A stretch of DNA of 64,000 nt from Thioalkalivibrio paradoxus ARh 1. Lineage in GTDB: Bacteria; Pseudomonadota; Gammaproteobacteria; Ectothiorhodospirales; Ectothiorhodospiraceae. Shown here piece after piece: positions 1 through 8,270 of the stretch; within the stretch, counting starts at the first letter, position 1, and each line of letters begins with the position of its first letter. A model generated the notes under the pieces. That model saw only the letters and a list, made by a program, of their open reading frames with translations, was not told where the DNA came from and made no database searches. Location: positions 242,047 to 306,046 of the forward strand of contig NZ_CP007029.1 of assembly GCF_000227685.2 (NCBI RefSeq), in the 5' to 3' direction. A program made the translations under genes and the position numbers.

Positions 1-3000
1 TCCGACGCGGTACAGGACGCCGCGCACCGCGCAGGATTCTTCGGTGCGAGAACCTACAGCACCCTGATCCGAGGGGCGATCGCGCGTTTCGTGACGGCAC
101 AGGGGGAGGGCCTGCCGCTTTCGGTGGTCGCGAGCGAGATGCCGCGGTACTGGCGCAACCGCACCGGTAGTGAGGCGCGCTTCGTCGGCACCTTCATCGC
201 ACCGAACATGGAGTGGCTTCGGGACTACGAATATCTGAAGACCCAGGGTCAGCTCCCGCCGCACAGCGCCGTTCCCGGGTGGGTGGAACAGCGCCTGACC
301 TGGGAGGTGTTGCAGGCGTTCGGCCTGCGTGCCCGGATCGGGCGCACGCTGGAACGTTCCCGTGTCGCGGCCGTCGGGCCGGATCCGGGGGCGCTCCGGG
401 AGTCCGCAGCGCGCCTGGCCCAGCGGCTTTCGGAGGAGATCGGCTCCTTGCGCGGGATCGGTGAGACGGCCGTGCTGCGCTACCTGCTGGGGTTTCTCTG
501 GCGCATGCGGGTGGGCGGTGCCTTTTATCACCCGATGCTGGATGGCTACATCCAGGATCGCGGCAAGCCCTACGCGCTCTACCGCACGCCGCACATGCCG
601 AACTACGGCGGCGCCGCCGCTCCGCCGGCGCTCGTCACGTTGAACCGGGTGGGGCGGTCGTTCACCGCACTCGCGGCCGATGGGCGCTCGGGCTATGCGG
701 ACTGGTTCGACAAGACGCTCGCGGTGGGCGATGCGGTGCTGGCCTCTGCCGAATACCGCCAGGTGATCCAGCGGGTGCTCGGACAGCTCACGCAGGATGG
801 TTTCCTGATCGAACGGGAGGTGGGTGGTGACTCGGTCTGGGGTCTGGACCCGGAGCGCTGGATCTGCACGACGGCGGTGGCGGCGCTGACCTGCGAACGC
901 TGCGGTCATCAGATCCAGGTGCCACGACAGGAGCTCAGCGACTGGACCGAGACGCCCTGCCTGCGCAGCCCTTGCGCGGGCATCTACCAGCCGTCCGCAG
1001 TCGCATTACCAGCCTCCGACGGCACGAACGGGGCGCTGCACCGGTTGGTCGCCGCGGAGCACACAGCACTGCTCGACAGCGAGACGCGTCACATGGTGGA
1101 GCATTCCTTCATCGATGGTGACGCGCCCTGGGATGTGAACCTGCTCTCCGCCACCCCGACGCTCGAAATGGGGATCGATATCGGCGATCTTTCTGCGGTG
1201 CTGCTGTGTTCCGTGCCTCCGGGGCAGGCGAACTACCTCCAGCGGATCGGCCGCGCCGGAAGGCGGGACGGCAATGCGCTGACCGTGACCCTGGCGAACG
1301 CACACAAGCACGATCTCTATTTCTACGCCGATCCGCTCGCGATGCTGGCGGGCGAGGTGCGTCCGCCGGGCGTGTTCCTCCAGGCGACCGCGGTCCTCGA
1401 GCGGCAGCTCATCGCCTACTGTTTCGATCGCTGGGCCGCATCCGGGATCGACGATTCCGCGATTCCCGGTAACTTGCAGGAAACCCTGAACGGGGTCGAA
1501 GCGGAGGCCGGCGGTCGCTTCCCGTTGTCACTGCTTGAGTTCGTCGAACACCACCGTGCCAAGATCCTGCGCAGCTTTCTCGGTTTCTTCCCGGATCTTC
1601 CGGACGAGTCGCGCGAGCACTTGGGCACCTTCCTGTTTGGCGGCGGGGGAACCTCCGGGATGGCCGTCCGGCTGGTGAACCGGTTGCACCAACTGGTGCA
1701 GGAGCGCAAGAGTCTTACGGCCCGGATCGATCGTCTGAAGAAGCAGAAGGAACGCCTGGAGTCACAGCCTCTGGACGATCGGGTCCGGGAGGAACTCGAG
1801 GCGGTGCTGGCCGAACGCGGCGCGCTGATGGCGCTGCGTCGGCGAATGAATGGCAAGCCCACGCTGAACTTCTTCACCGACGAGGGCCTGTTGCCGAACT
1901 ACGCGTTCCCGGAAGAGGGGGTCACGATCCACTCGGTGATCCTGCGGCGCGTGACTCAGGCGGAGCGGGATGAAGGTGAGTCGGGACGCCGCTACGAGCG
2001 GATCAACTTTGAAATGCAGCGCCCGGCGGTGGCCGCACTGAGCGAACTGGCACCGATGAACCGCTTCTACGCGGTCGGCCGGCGGGTGGAGATCGACCAG
2101 GTGGATCTCTCGGTGAGCAGCGCCCAGGAGTGGCGGCTCTGTGACCGCTGCCACTACATGGAGAACGTGACCGAGAGCGGAGATGCGCACACGGTCTGTC
2201 CGCGCTGCGGGAGTCCGCAGTGGGCGGATGCGGGGCGCAAACGCACGCTGCTGAAATTGCGCCAGGTGTTCGCGACCGCGGATGATCGTGGCAGCCGCAT
2301 CGGCGATGACAGTGATCAGCGCACGCCGGCGTTTTTTCAGCGCCAGATGCTGGTGGACGTGCCCCTGTCCAGTGTAGGCAAGGCCTACCGGCTGGCATCG
2401 GAGGAACTGCCGTTCGGTTTCGAATATTTGCCGCGGGTGAAGCTACGCGAGGTGAACTTCGGCCAGCCGGGCGTGGAATCCCACGAGTTTGCGGTGGCCG
2501 GCGAGTTGGCCTCGCGGCCCGGGTTCCAGTTGTGCCGGCACTGCGGCAAGGTGCGGCGCAAAGGCGGGCGCGAGCGCGCATCCTTCCAGCATGCCTACGA
2601 CTGCAAGCTGCGCAAGCCGGGTGCCGAGGAGAGCGAAGCCGACTATTTCGACAGCTTGTACCTGTTTCGGGAGCTGGAGTCCGAGACGGTGCGGATCCTG
2701 TTGCCGCTGGCCGAGGTGGGGTCGTCGGGAACACGGCTGCACTCCCTGATCGCGGCGCTGAACCTGGGACTTCGCCGCTACTTCCGCGGCGATGTCGGTC
2801 ATATCCAGGTGGCGCACCAGTCCGAGCCCGCCGGCGGCGAGAGCCGCAAGCACTTTCTGGTGCTGTTCGACAGCGTGCCCGGCGGTACGGGCTACCTGAA
2901 GGAGCTGCTGCGCCAGCCGGATAACCTGATGAACTTGCTGCGGGCGGCCTTTGAGGTGGTCAGTCGCTGCGAGTGCCGCGAAGACGAAACCCGCGACGGC

Positions 3001-4503
3001 TGCTACCGCTGCCTGCTCGCCTACCGCGAGAGCCGCCGGATGGACGAAATCTCGCGCAAGGCGGCGGAGGAGATCCTGGGCAAGATCCTGGCCGCCGCCG
3101 ACACCCTCCAGCCGATCGACGGGTTGGCGTCGGTGGACATCAATGCGCTGCTGGAAAGCGAGCTCGAGCAGCGTTTCGTGGACGCGTTGGCCAACGCGCC
3201 CGGGGTGACGCTCTCGCCCCAACTCGTGCACGGCAAGTCGGGGTTCTTCCTGTCAGTGGCCCCCCAAGGGGTAGGGCAGCGCCCCGCGGCCTGGAAACTG
3301 GAACCGCAGGTGCAGCTCGGGCCGGGGCAGGGCGTTGCGGTGAAGACGAAGCCCGATTTCGTGCTGTGGCCGGTGCGCGAGGCGCCGGGGCTGCTGCCGG
3401 TGGCCGTCTTCATGGACGGGTTCCAGTATCACTGGAACAAGGCGGACGACGACACCCTGAAGCGTCAGGCCTTGCTCGACAGCGGCCGCTTCCGGGTGTG
3501 GAGTCTGAGCTGGCACACGCTGCCGATGCCGGGCATGAAGCAGGTCAACCCGGCGGCGCAGCTGTTGAAGACGGGGCAGCAGGCGACGATGCAGACGCTG
3601 TTCACCCGACTCGCGCCCAGCGGTGGCTGGGATCCCTATCTGGCCTATGGCGGCTTCATCGACAAGGGACCATTTGGCTGGTTGTTGGCTTATTTGGCGG
3701 GCGGCACGGAGAACCTGGACAGGCTGCGGTTTGCCGCGTTGTCCCGGGCTTTGGGGTGGCTGGATTCGCGCAGCGTGCAGGACCCCGCGTTTCGGAATGC
3801 CTTGCTTGAGGACGTGCAGTCGCGGTTCCCGGAGGCGGTGCACGCCGGTTGGAGTGGCACGCGGCAGGATCCGAGAATCCTGGGTGGATTGCTGCCTGCA
3901 ACCGGCGGTGACGACACACCGATGGCGGGGATCGATGTCGGCGTCTGCCTTCCACGCAGTGCGATGCAGGCGGCCGCCGGGGGCGATTTGCAGGGGTTGC
4001 AAGCGGATATCCGAGTGCACCTCGGGATAGACGATGAGCAAGCCCGGCAGGACAAGGATTTCGAGACCCGGTGGGGCGCGTTCTGGGGTTCGGCCAACCT
4101 GCTTCAGTTCCTGCCGCGGCTGACACTCGCTTCTGCTCGGGGCATCCAGCAGGGGCTGTACGGCGTGGTGTTTCGGATGGCAGAACCGTCCGGGGAGGAG
4201 CCCGCGGCCGACGACGGCGACGCGTTGCAATGGCAGGAGATCGCCCAGAATTCGTTGTTTGGAGAGCATGTGTTTGGGCTGCGCGATGCCGGGGTGCCGC
4301 CACCGGAAGTCGGGATCGAGCTGGTCGACGAGGCGGGCGCGGTGCTGCCCGAGATCGAACTCCTGTGGCGGGACCAGCGGATTGCGGTGGTGGCGGAGGT
4401 GGACGAATCGGGGCGCGTGGGCCTGGAGCGGCTGGGCTGGACCGTGCTGGACGGTCTGGACGATCGGGCGATTGCCGAATTGACGGGTAGGCTGGCGCCG
4501 TGA
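1..4503 (+). CDS. DUF1998-type SF2 helicase with nuclease-like C-terminal region (5'-truncated)
   Basis: The reading frame is open from base 1, so the gene starts outside the window; the GTG at 91 is only an internal codon. About 1500 residues are visible. In window numbering: helicase motif V (SATPTLEMGIDIG, about 383-395) and motif VI (QRIGRAGR, about 414-421); zinc-binding cysteine pairs near 298-327 and 714-735; the Cys-rich DUF1998 signature ending in DGCYRCLL near 1000; then a PD-(D/E)xK-like stretch (PDFVLWPV near 1118, FMDGFQYHW near 1137). The N-terminal ATPase lobe with Walker A and B lies upstream. Large helicases of this layout occur in Druantia (DruE), DISARM-related and Dpd systems. 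Nucleic-acid translocation or cleavage in defence is inferred. A RelE-UvrD fusion follows after 220 bases. I cannot assign it to one named system without the upstream genes. Confidence 0.8.
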   Translation, partial: SDAVQDAAHRAGFFGARTYSTLIRGAIARFVTAQGEGLPLSVVASEMPRYWRNRTGSEARFVGTFIAPNMEWLRDYEYLKTQGQLPPHSAVPGWVEQRLTWEVLQAFGLRARIGRTLERSRVAAVGPDPGALRESAARLAQRLSEEIGSLRGIGETAVLRYLLGFLWRMRVGGAFYHPMLDGYIQDRGKPYALYRTPHMPNYGGAAAPPALVTLNRVGRSFTALAADGRSGYADWFDKTLAVGDAVLASAEYRQVIQRVLGQLTQDGFLIEREVGGDSVWGLDPERWICTTAVAALTCERCGHQIQVPRQELSDWTETPCLRSPCAGIYQPSAVALPASDGTNGALHRLVAAEHTALLDSETRHMVEHSFIDGDAPWDVNLLSATPTLEMGIDIGDLSAVLLCSVPPGQANYLQRIGRAGRRDGNALTVTLANAHKHDLYFYADPLAMLAGEVRPPGVFLQATAVLERQLIAYCFDRWAASGIDDSAIPGNLQETLNGVEAEAGGRFPLSLLEFVEHHRAKILRSFLGFFPDLPDESREHLGTFLFGGGGTSGMAVRLVNRLHQLVQERKSLTARIDRLKKQKERLESQPLDDRVREELEAVLAERGALMALRRRMNGKPTLNFFTDEGLLPNYAFPEEGVTIHSVILRRVTQAERDEGESGRRYERINFEMQRPAVAALSELAPMNRFYAVGRRVEIDQVDLSVSSAQEWRLCDRCHYMENVTESGDAHTVCPRCGSPQWADAGRKRTLLKLRQVFATADDRGSRIGDDSDQRTPAFFQRQMLVDVPLSSVGKAYRLASEELPFGFEYLPRVKLREVNFGQPGVESHEFAVAGELASRPGFQLCRHCGKVRRKGGRERASFQHAYDCKLRKPGAEESEADYFDSLYLFRELESETVRILLPLAEVGSSGTRLHSLIAALNLGLRRYFRGDVGHIQVAHQSEPAGGESRKHFLVLFDSVPGGTGYLKELLRQPDNLMNLLRAAFEVVSRCECREDETRDGCYRCLLAYRESRRMDEISRKAAEEILGKILAAADTLQPIDGLASVDINALLESELEQRFVDALANAPGVTLSPQLVHGKSGFFLSVAPQGVGQRPAAWKLEPQVQLGPGQGVAVKTKPDFVLWPVREAPGLLPVAVFMDGFQYHWNKADDDTLKRQALLDSGRFRVWSLSWHTLPMPGMKQVNPAAQLLKTGQQATMQTLFTRLAPSGGWDPYLAYGGFIDKGPFGWLLAYLAGGTENLDRLRFAALSRALGWLDSRSVQDPAFRNALLEDVQSRFPEAVHAGWSGTRQDPRILGGLLPATGGDDTPMAGIDVGVCLPRSAMQAAAGGDLQGLQADIRVHLGIDDEQARQDKDFETRWGAFWGSANLLQFLPRLTLASARGIQQGLYGVVFRMAEPSGEEPAADDGDALQWQEIAQNSLFGEHVFGLRDAGVPPPEVGIELVDEAGAVLPEIELLWRDQRIAVVAEVDESGRVGLERLGWTVLDGLDDRAIAELTGRLAP

Positions 4504-4520
4504 ACCTGACAAACTCCGCA

Positions 4521-4664
4521 TGGCGGATGACGCTTCGCTCTTCCGCCCTACACCACCCCCCTCGCCACCGAAGGCCGGAACAGGGCGCAGCCCGTCATCC
4601 GCCGGCCCCCGGCGCGGCCACGCCCCCCTGTAGGGCGGAAGAGGGCGCAGCCCGTCATCCGCCA
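4521..4664. repeat. Cluster of three short inverted-repeat units
   Basis: Three copies of a unit of about 31-36 bases sit between the two helicase genes. One at 4521-4551 runs from GGCGGATGACG to CCGCCCTAC. A diverged one (4573-4604) and a good one (4629-4664) are in the opposite orientation, the latter starting TGTAGGGCGGAA and ending GTCATCCGCC. The same arms bound the larger elements near 6.9, 54.7 and 60.0 kb. No gene is visible in 4504-4723; the open frame there is repeat sequence. Confidence 0.8.
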
Positions 4665-4723
4665 TTCGACACCGCTGACCGGCACGCCTGCGATTCGGCC
4701 ACGATGATCGACCGGAGACCGAT

Positions 4724-6901
4724 GTGAGCGAAATGAGACCCACCGTTGCCATCTCGACGGATTTCCTGCAGGCCTACGCGACGATCCCGAAGGCCCAGCA
4801 GAAAAAGGTGATGAACTTCGTTACGAAGTTCCGCAACGACCCGTTCAGTTCGGGCATCCACTACGAGAGGATCAACGACGCGCGGGACGCGAACTTCCGG
4901 TCGGTTCGCATCGACCAGGACTACCGCGGGATTGTACTGAGCCCTGAGAAGGGCGATGTGTACGTGCTGCTGTGGGTGGACAAGCACGATGATGCCTACG
5001 CCTGGGCGCGCCGTCACACCTGCGGGGTTCACCCGGAAACCGGAAGCCTCCAGTTGTTCGAAGCGGACTCTGAGATCCTGACCCCGGAGAGGGCCCCGGC
5101 GGTCGAAGTCGCGCAGCGGCCCCTGTTCAGCCTGCGGGAGCGCGAACTCCTGCGCATCGGGGTGCCGCACGATCGGCTGGCACGGGTGAAGGAAGTGAAG
5201 ACCGAGGAGGAACTCGAACGCCTCGAGACGCTGCTTCCGAAGGAAGCCTTCGAGGCGCTGTATCTGATCGCGGCGGGCAGCGATCCGCAGGAGATCATCC
5301 AGGAATACGCGGCCAAGGCGGAGGCGGTGGACACGGAAGACTTCGCGGCCGCACTGACGCGCGAGCAGAGCCGGCGTAGCTTCCACGTGGTCGAGAACGA
5401 CCAGGAACTCGAAGCGATGCTCGTGGCGCCGCTGGAGAAGTGGCGGGTCTTCTTGCACCCGTCCCAGCGTCGGCTCGTGCATTGGCGTGTCAACGGTCCG
5501 ATCCGGGTGCTCGGCGGCGCGGGCACAGGCAAGACGGTGGTCGCGATGCACCGCGCGCGCTGGCTCGTGCGCCACGCGCTGAGCGCTCCAGACCGCAAGG
5601 TGCTGTTCACCACGTTCACCGCGAACCTGGCCACCGATATCGCCGAGAACCTGCGCAAGATCTGCTCGCTGGAAGAGCTGGAGCGGATCGAGGTTGTCCA
5701 CATCGATGCGTGGGTGAGCCGCTTCCTGAAGCGACAGAACTACCCGCATCAGATCGTTTACGACGGCAACGCGCAGTACGAGGCCTGCTGGCGTGCCGCG
5801 CTGGATGCACGCCCTGCTGATCCGCCGCTCCCTGAAAGCTTCTATCGCGAGGAGTGGGATCGGGTGATCTTGCCGCAGCGGATCACGGATCGCGCCCAGT
5901 ATTTCCGTGCGAGACGCGTCGGACGCGGGGTGCCGCTGACCCGTGCACAGCGCGCCGCGCTCTGGAGCGTGTTCGAGGAGCTCCGGATCCAACTGCATCA
6001 GCGTGGCCTGAAATGCAGCGAGGATGCCACCCAGGATGCGGCCGACCTGCTGGCGAGCGGCAAGGCCTACCAGCCCTATGACGCCGTGGTCGTCGACGAG
6101 GCCCAGGACATGGGGCCGCAGGTGATGCACCTGATTCGGCTCCTGGTACCGGCGGGGGCGAACGACATCTTCATCGTCGGTGACGGTCATCAGCGGATCT
6201 ACCGGCGACGCTACACGCTCGGCGCTTGCGGAATCGAGGTGCGCGGACGCAGTCGAAAGCTGAAAATCAATTACCGCACCACCGAGGAAACTCGGCGGTT
6301 TGCGGTCGCTGTGCTGGAGGGAGAGCCTATCGATGACCTCGACGGAGGCGAGGATTCCACCAGCGATTACCGGTCGTTAGTGCATGGGGTGCCGCCGATC
6401 ATCCGAGGCTTTGCCAGCCAGGAGGAGGAGTTGGACTGGCTCGCCGAGCAGGTGAGGGATTTGCAACAGGAAGGCGCGGAGCTGAAGGACATCTGCGTGG
6501 TCGCCCGAACCAACGCACTGGTGGAGAGCTACGAGAGTGGGCTCAGGACACGCGGCTTCAGCTGCATTCGACTGAGCCGCAAGCTGGCCGACAACCGTGC
6601 GCAGGAGGGCGTGCGACTCGCAACCATGCACCGGATCAAGGGGCTGGAGTTCCGCCACGTGATGCTGGCGGCCGTGAATGAGGGTGTTATCCCGCTCCGG
6701 CAGGCCATCGAAAGCTCCGAGGATCCGACCGAACGCAGGGCCGGTGAACTCACCGAGCGTGCGCTGTTCCACGTCGCGGTCACGCGTGCCATGAGTCGTG
6801 TGTTCATCAGCTATTTCGGACAGGGCAGCGCGTTTCTGGCACGGGCCGCGATCAAGGCCTTTGTCGTGAAAGAACCCGCGTCGCGCCCCGGGGTCCCGTA
6901 G
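4724..6901 (+). CDS. RelE-like domain fused to a UvrD/PcrA-type helicase
   Basis: This 725-residue protein starts at GTG 4724, with a GGAGA ribosome site just upstream. Residues 1 to about 110 resemble the RelE/ParE toxin fold: a Lys-rich helix, then RSVRIDQDYRGIVL and VYVLLWVDKHDDAYAWA. A linker of about 150 residues follows. The helicase part has Walker A GGAGTGKT (264-271), Walker B/motif II VDEAQD (about 457), the C-terminal motif RLATMHRIKGLEF and motif VI VAVTRAMSRV. This is an SF1 helicase core of the UvrD_C_2 kind. It probably acts with the upstream DUF1998 helicase; whether the RelE-like part cuts RNA is unknown. The final residues (KEPASRPGVP) and the TAG stop lie inside a dispersed repeat, so the original C-terminus may have been changed by repeat insertion. 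Confidence 0.85.
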   Translation: MSEMRPTVAISTDFLQAYATIPKAQQKKVMNFVTKFRNDPFSSGIHYERINDARDANFRSVRIDQDYRGIVLSPEKGDVYVLLWVDKHDDAYAWARRHTCGVHPETGSLQLFEADSEILTPERAPAVEVAQRPLFSLRERELLRIGVPHDRLARVKEVKTEEELERLETLLPKEAFEALYLIAAGSDPQEIIQEYAAKAEAVDTEDFAAALTREQSRRSFHVVENDQELEAMLVAPLEKWRVFLHPSQRRLVHWRVNGPIRVLGGAGTGKTVVAMHRARWLVRHALSAPDRKVLFTTFTANLATDIAENLRKICSLEELERIEVVHIDAWVSRFLKRQNYPHQIVYDGNAQYEACWRAALDARPADPPLPESFYREEWDRVILPQRITDRAQYFRARRVGRGVPLTRAQRAALWSVFEELRIQLHQRGLKCSEDATQDAADLLASGKAYQPYDAVVVDEAQDMGPQVMHLIRLLVPAGANDIFIVGDGHQRIYRRRYTLGACGIEVRGRSRKLKINYRTTEETRRFAVAVLEGEPIDDLDGGEDSTSDYRSLVHGVPPIIRGFASQEEELDWLAEQVRDLQQEGAELKDICVVARTNALVESYESGLRTRGFSCIRLSRKLADNRAQEGVRLATMHRIKGLEFRHVMLAAVNEGVIPLRQAIESSEDPTERRAGELTERALFHVAVTRAMSRVFISYFGQGSAFLARAAIKAFVVKEPASRPGVP

Positions 6902-7010
6902 GGCGGAATAGCGCAGCGTCATCCGCCACGCGGCGTTCATGCCGCCCAAGAGCCCGGGGGCGCCCCAGCGCCGGCTGGCGGATGACGGCCTTCGGCCTTT
7001 TCCGCCCTAC
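6866..7010 (+). repeat. Dispersed inverted-repeat element, copy overlapping the UvrD 3' end
   Basis: The core at 6898-7010 (113 bp) begins GTAGGGCGGAATAGCGCAG and ends TTTTCCGCCCTAC, with imperfect terminal inverted repeats of about 31-34 bases. It is almost identical, in reverse orientation, to 54645-54758 and is the same type as 59982-60094. The left flank from 6866 (GTGAAAGAACCCG) is shared with the copy at 59947. No protein is encoded. It is a REP/MITE-like non-autonomous element by structure. Confidence 0.85.
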
Positions 7011-7158
7011 GCCTAGAGGGCACGCGAATCCGAGGATAAGGTGAGGGGATGTTCGCAGCCCCCTCGAACAACCCGGGATAACTGCGGGTTGATCCCTGGC
7101 TCTGTAAGGGCGCGATGCGCCCGGTCGTGATCGGAGGCGTTGCCGCCGACCAAAGGTC

Positions 7159-7234
7159 TGGTGCCGACGCGCAGAATCGAACTGCGGACCTATCGATTAC
7201 GAATCGATTGCTCTACCAGCTGAGCTACGTCGGC
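7159..7234 (-). tRNA. tRNA-Thr (CGT anticodon)
   Basis: The reverse strand reads GCCGACGTAGCTCAGCTGG at the 5' end and closes with CGTCGGC, then A and an encoded CCA. The 7-bp acceptor stem, D-loop, TTCGATT T-loop and a TTCGTAA anticodon loop (CGT) are all present, giving 76 nt. Its 3' end points towards the helicase pair, the side at which tRNA-targeting integrases insert. Confidence 0.96.
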
Positions 7235-7243
7235 GCGATGCGC

Positions 7244-7273
7244 ATGATAGCCGAGCGCGCGGCCGGACAACAA
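7244..7273 (-). promoter_or_regulatory. Promoter of tRNA-Thr
   Basis: On the minus strand TTGTTG (-35) and TATCAT (-10) are separated by 18 bases, with the -10 about 9 bases before the tRNA 5' end. This is sigma-70-like. Confidence 0.6.
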
Positions 7274-7283
7274 CGTTTCCGGG

Positions 7284-7724
7284 TCAGGACGGCTTGCGGG
7301 TAGCGACCCGGATGACCACGTCCACGCCCACGACCTCGACCCCGCTGGCCAGAGTCGGCAGGCCGGCGATATCGACCTGGGCCGGGGGTACGTCCTCGAG
7401 CCGGCCGGAATCGGTGAAAAACAGATGGTGGTGCGGATTCAGGTTGGAGTCGTAGAAGCGCTTGGTGGGCTCGATGATCACCTCGCGCACCAGGCCCGTT
7501 TCGGCGAACAGCTTCAGTGTGTTGTACACGGTAGCCTTGGAAACGCGGCTGGCCTGCCGGCTGAGTTGGGCGAGGATCTGCTCCGCACTGAGGTGCTGGT
7601 GGCGTGCAAACAGCAGCGAGGCGATTTCGATTCGCTGCTCGGTGGGGGAGATGCCGTGACGGTCGAGCAACTCGACCGCCTGCTCTCGCGACAGGCGCTC
7701 CCCGTTGTTCTGTGACACGCTCAT
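7284..7724 (-). CDS. Fur-superfamily transcriptional regulator (Irr/PerR-like)
   Basis: This 146-residue protein has the Fur winged helix-turn-helix (GISPTEQRIEIASLLF through SKATVYNTLKLFAE) followed by the dimerisation region with the His-rich NPHHHLFF sequence. It has no CxxC pairs, so the structural zinc site of classical Fur is absent. The triple histidine and lack of cysteines are closer to Irr-type iron or haem regulators than to ferric uptake regulators; the exact metal or haem response is inferred. It is transcribed alone, towards tRNA-Thr. A palindrome overlapping its own promoter (7746-7762) suggests autoregulation. True Fur is presumably elsewhere, since a canonical Fur box is found at 23.7 kb. 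Confidence 0.9.
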   Translation of the reverse strand: MSVSQNNGERLSREQAVELLDRHGISPTEQRIEIASLLFARHQHLSAEQILAQLSRQASRVSKATVYNTLKLFAETGLVREVIIEPTKRFYDSNLNPHHHLFFTDSGRLEDVPPAQVDIAGLPTLASGVEVVGVDVVIRVATRKPS

Positions 7725-7745
7725 ATCACAAGCATATACCAGCCT

Positions 7746-7762
7746 ATTAGACGAAGTCTAGT
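7746..7762. promoter_or_regulatory. Palindrome over the promoter of the Fur-family gene
   Basis: TAGAC-GAA-GTCTA (7748-7760) is a perfect palindrome with a three-base centre, plus one further paired base on each side. On the minus strand its first arm forms a weak -35 (TAGACT), 18 bases from a TATGCT -10. It resembles the published Irr-box pattern TTAGAA-N3-TTCTAA with one base changed per arm. The operator role is inferred. Confidence 0.5.
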
Positions 7763-7866
7763 TCGTATTCAGGCTGGCCTGCGGCGCGCACGCCATGCGC
7801 GCGACTCGGTCGCGACGACAGGGAGCAGGTGGTAGACTCTGCGCATGTGCGCGAAGGTCGAAGGGA

Positions 7867-7940
7867 TGGAGCGGGTGAAGGGAATCGAACCCTCGTCATC
7901 TGCTTGGGAAGCAGAGGCTCTACCATTGAGCTACACCCGC
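7867..7940 (-). tRNA. tRNA-Gly (CCC anticodon)
   Basis: The reverse strand reads GCGGGTGTAGCTCAATGG at the 5' end and ends CACCCGC plus TCCA. The anticodon loop is TTCCCAA between TCTGC and GCAGA, and the T-loop is TTCGATT. It is 74 nt including the encoded CCA. Confidence 0.96.
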
Positions 7941-7951
7941 GCCGGCCCGCT

Positions 7952-7980
7952 ATTGTATGCGCTCGATGTCTCGCGCTCAA
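7952..7980 (-). promoter_or_regulatory. Promoter of tRNA-Gly
   Basis: On the minus strand TTGAGC (-35), a 17-base spacer and TACAAT (-10) lie just upstream of the tRNA. It is a good sigma-70 promoter by spacing and sequence. Confidence 0.8.
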
Positions 7981-7999
7981 CGAGCAAACGGGTTGCACC

Positions 8000-8212
8000 A
8001 TGCAGATCCTCCTGAACGGCGAACCGCATACGCTCGCGTCGGCGGATCGCGATGCGGCCACGCTCGGTCAGCTGGTGTCCGAGTTGGGTCTCGCTGGGCG
8101 CCGTTTGGCCGTGGAGGTGAACGGGGAACTGGTCCCGCGGGGCGAGCACGCCACGTTCCGGCTGTCGCCGGGGGACCGCGTCGAGATCGTGCAGGCTATC
8201 GGGGGCGGGTGA
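8000..8212 (+). CDS. thiS: Thiamine sulfur-carrier protein ThiS
   Basis: A 70-residue ubiquitin-fold protein starting at ATG 8000 (MQILLNGEP). It ends in the diagnostic Gly-Gly tail (QAIGGG), which is adenylated and thiocarboxylated to carry sulfur for thiazole formation. The central [13 protein letters not shown] and GDRVEIV are typical of ThiS. thiG follows 58 bases downstream, so thiSG form the thiazole part of thiamine synthesis. A longer in-frame start near 7829 would overlap the divergent tRNA-Gly and is unlikely. Confidence 0.95.
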   Translation: MQILLNGEPHTLASADRDAATLGQLVSELGLAGRRLAVEVNGELVPRGEHATFRLSPGDRVEIVQAIGGG

Positions 8213-8270
8213 TCCGTTCCGTGACCACCGGGCCGTGCCTTGGCCCAGAACCATCAACGCAGGCATCCGC

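Noticed and set aside
4500..4727. 75-codon frame between the two helicase genes
   Set aside because: It is translated repeat sequence with no ribosome site.
7115..7303. 62-codon frame across tRNA-Thr
   Set aside because: It overlaps the tRNA on the opposite strand and has no coding signal.
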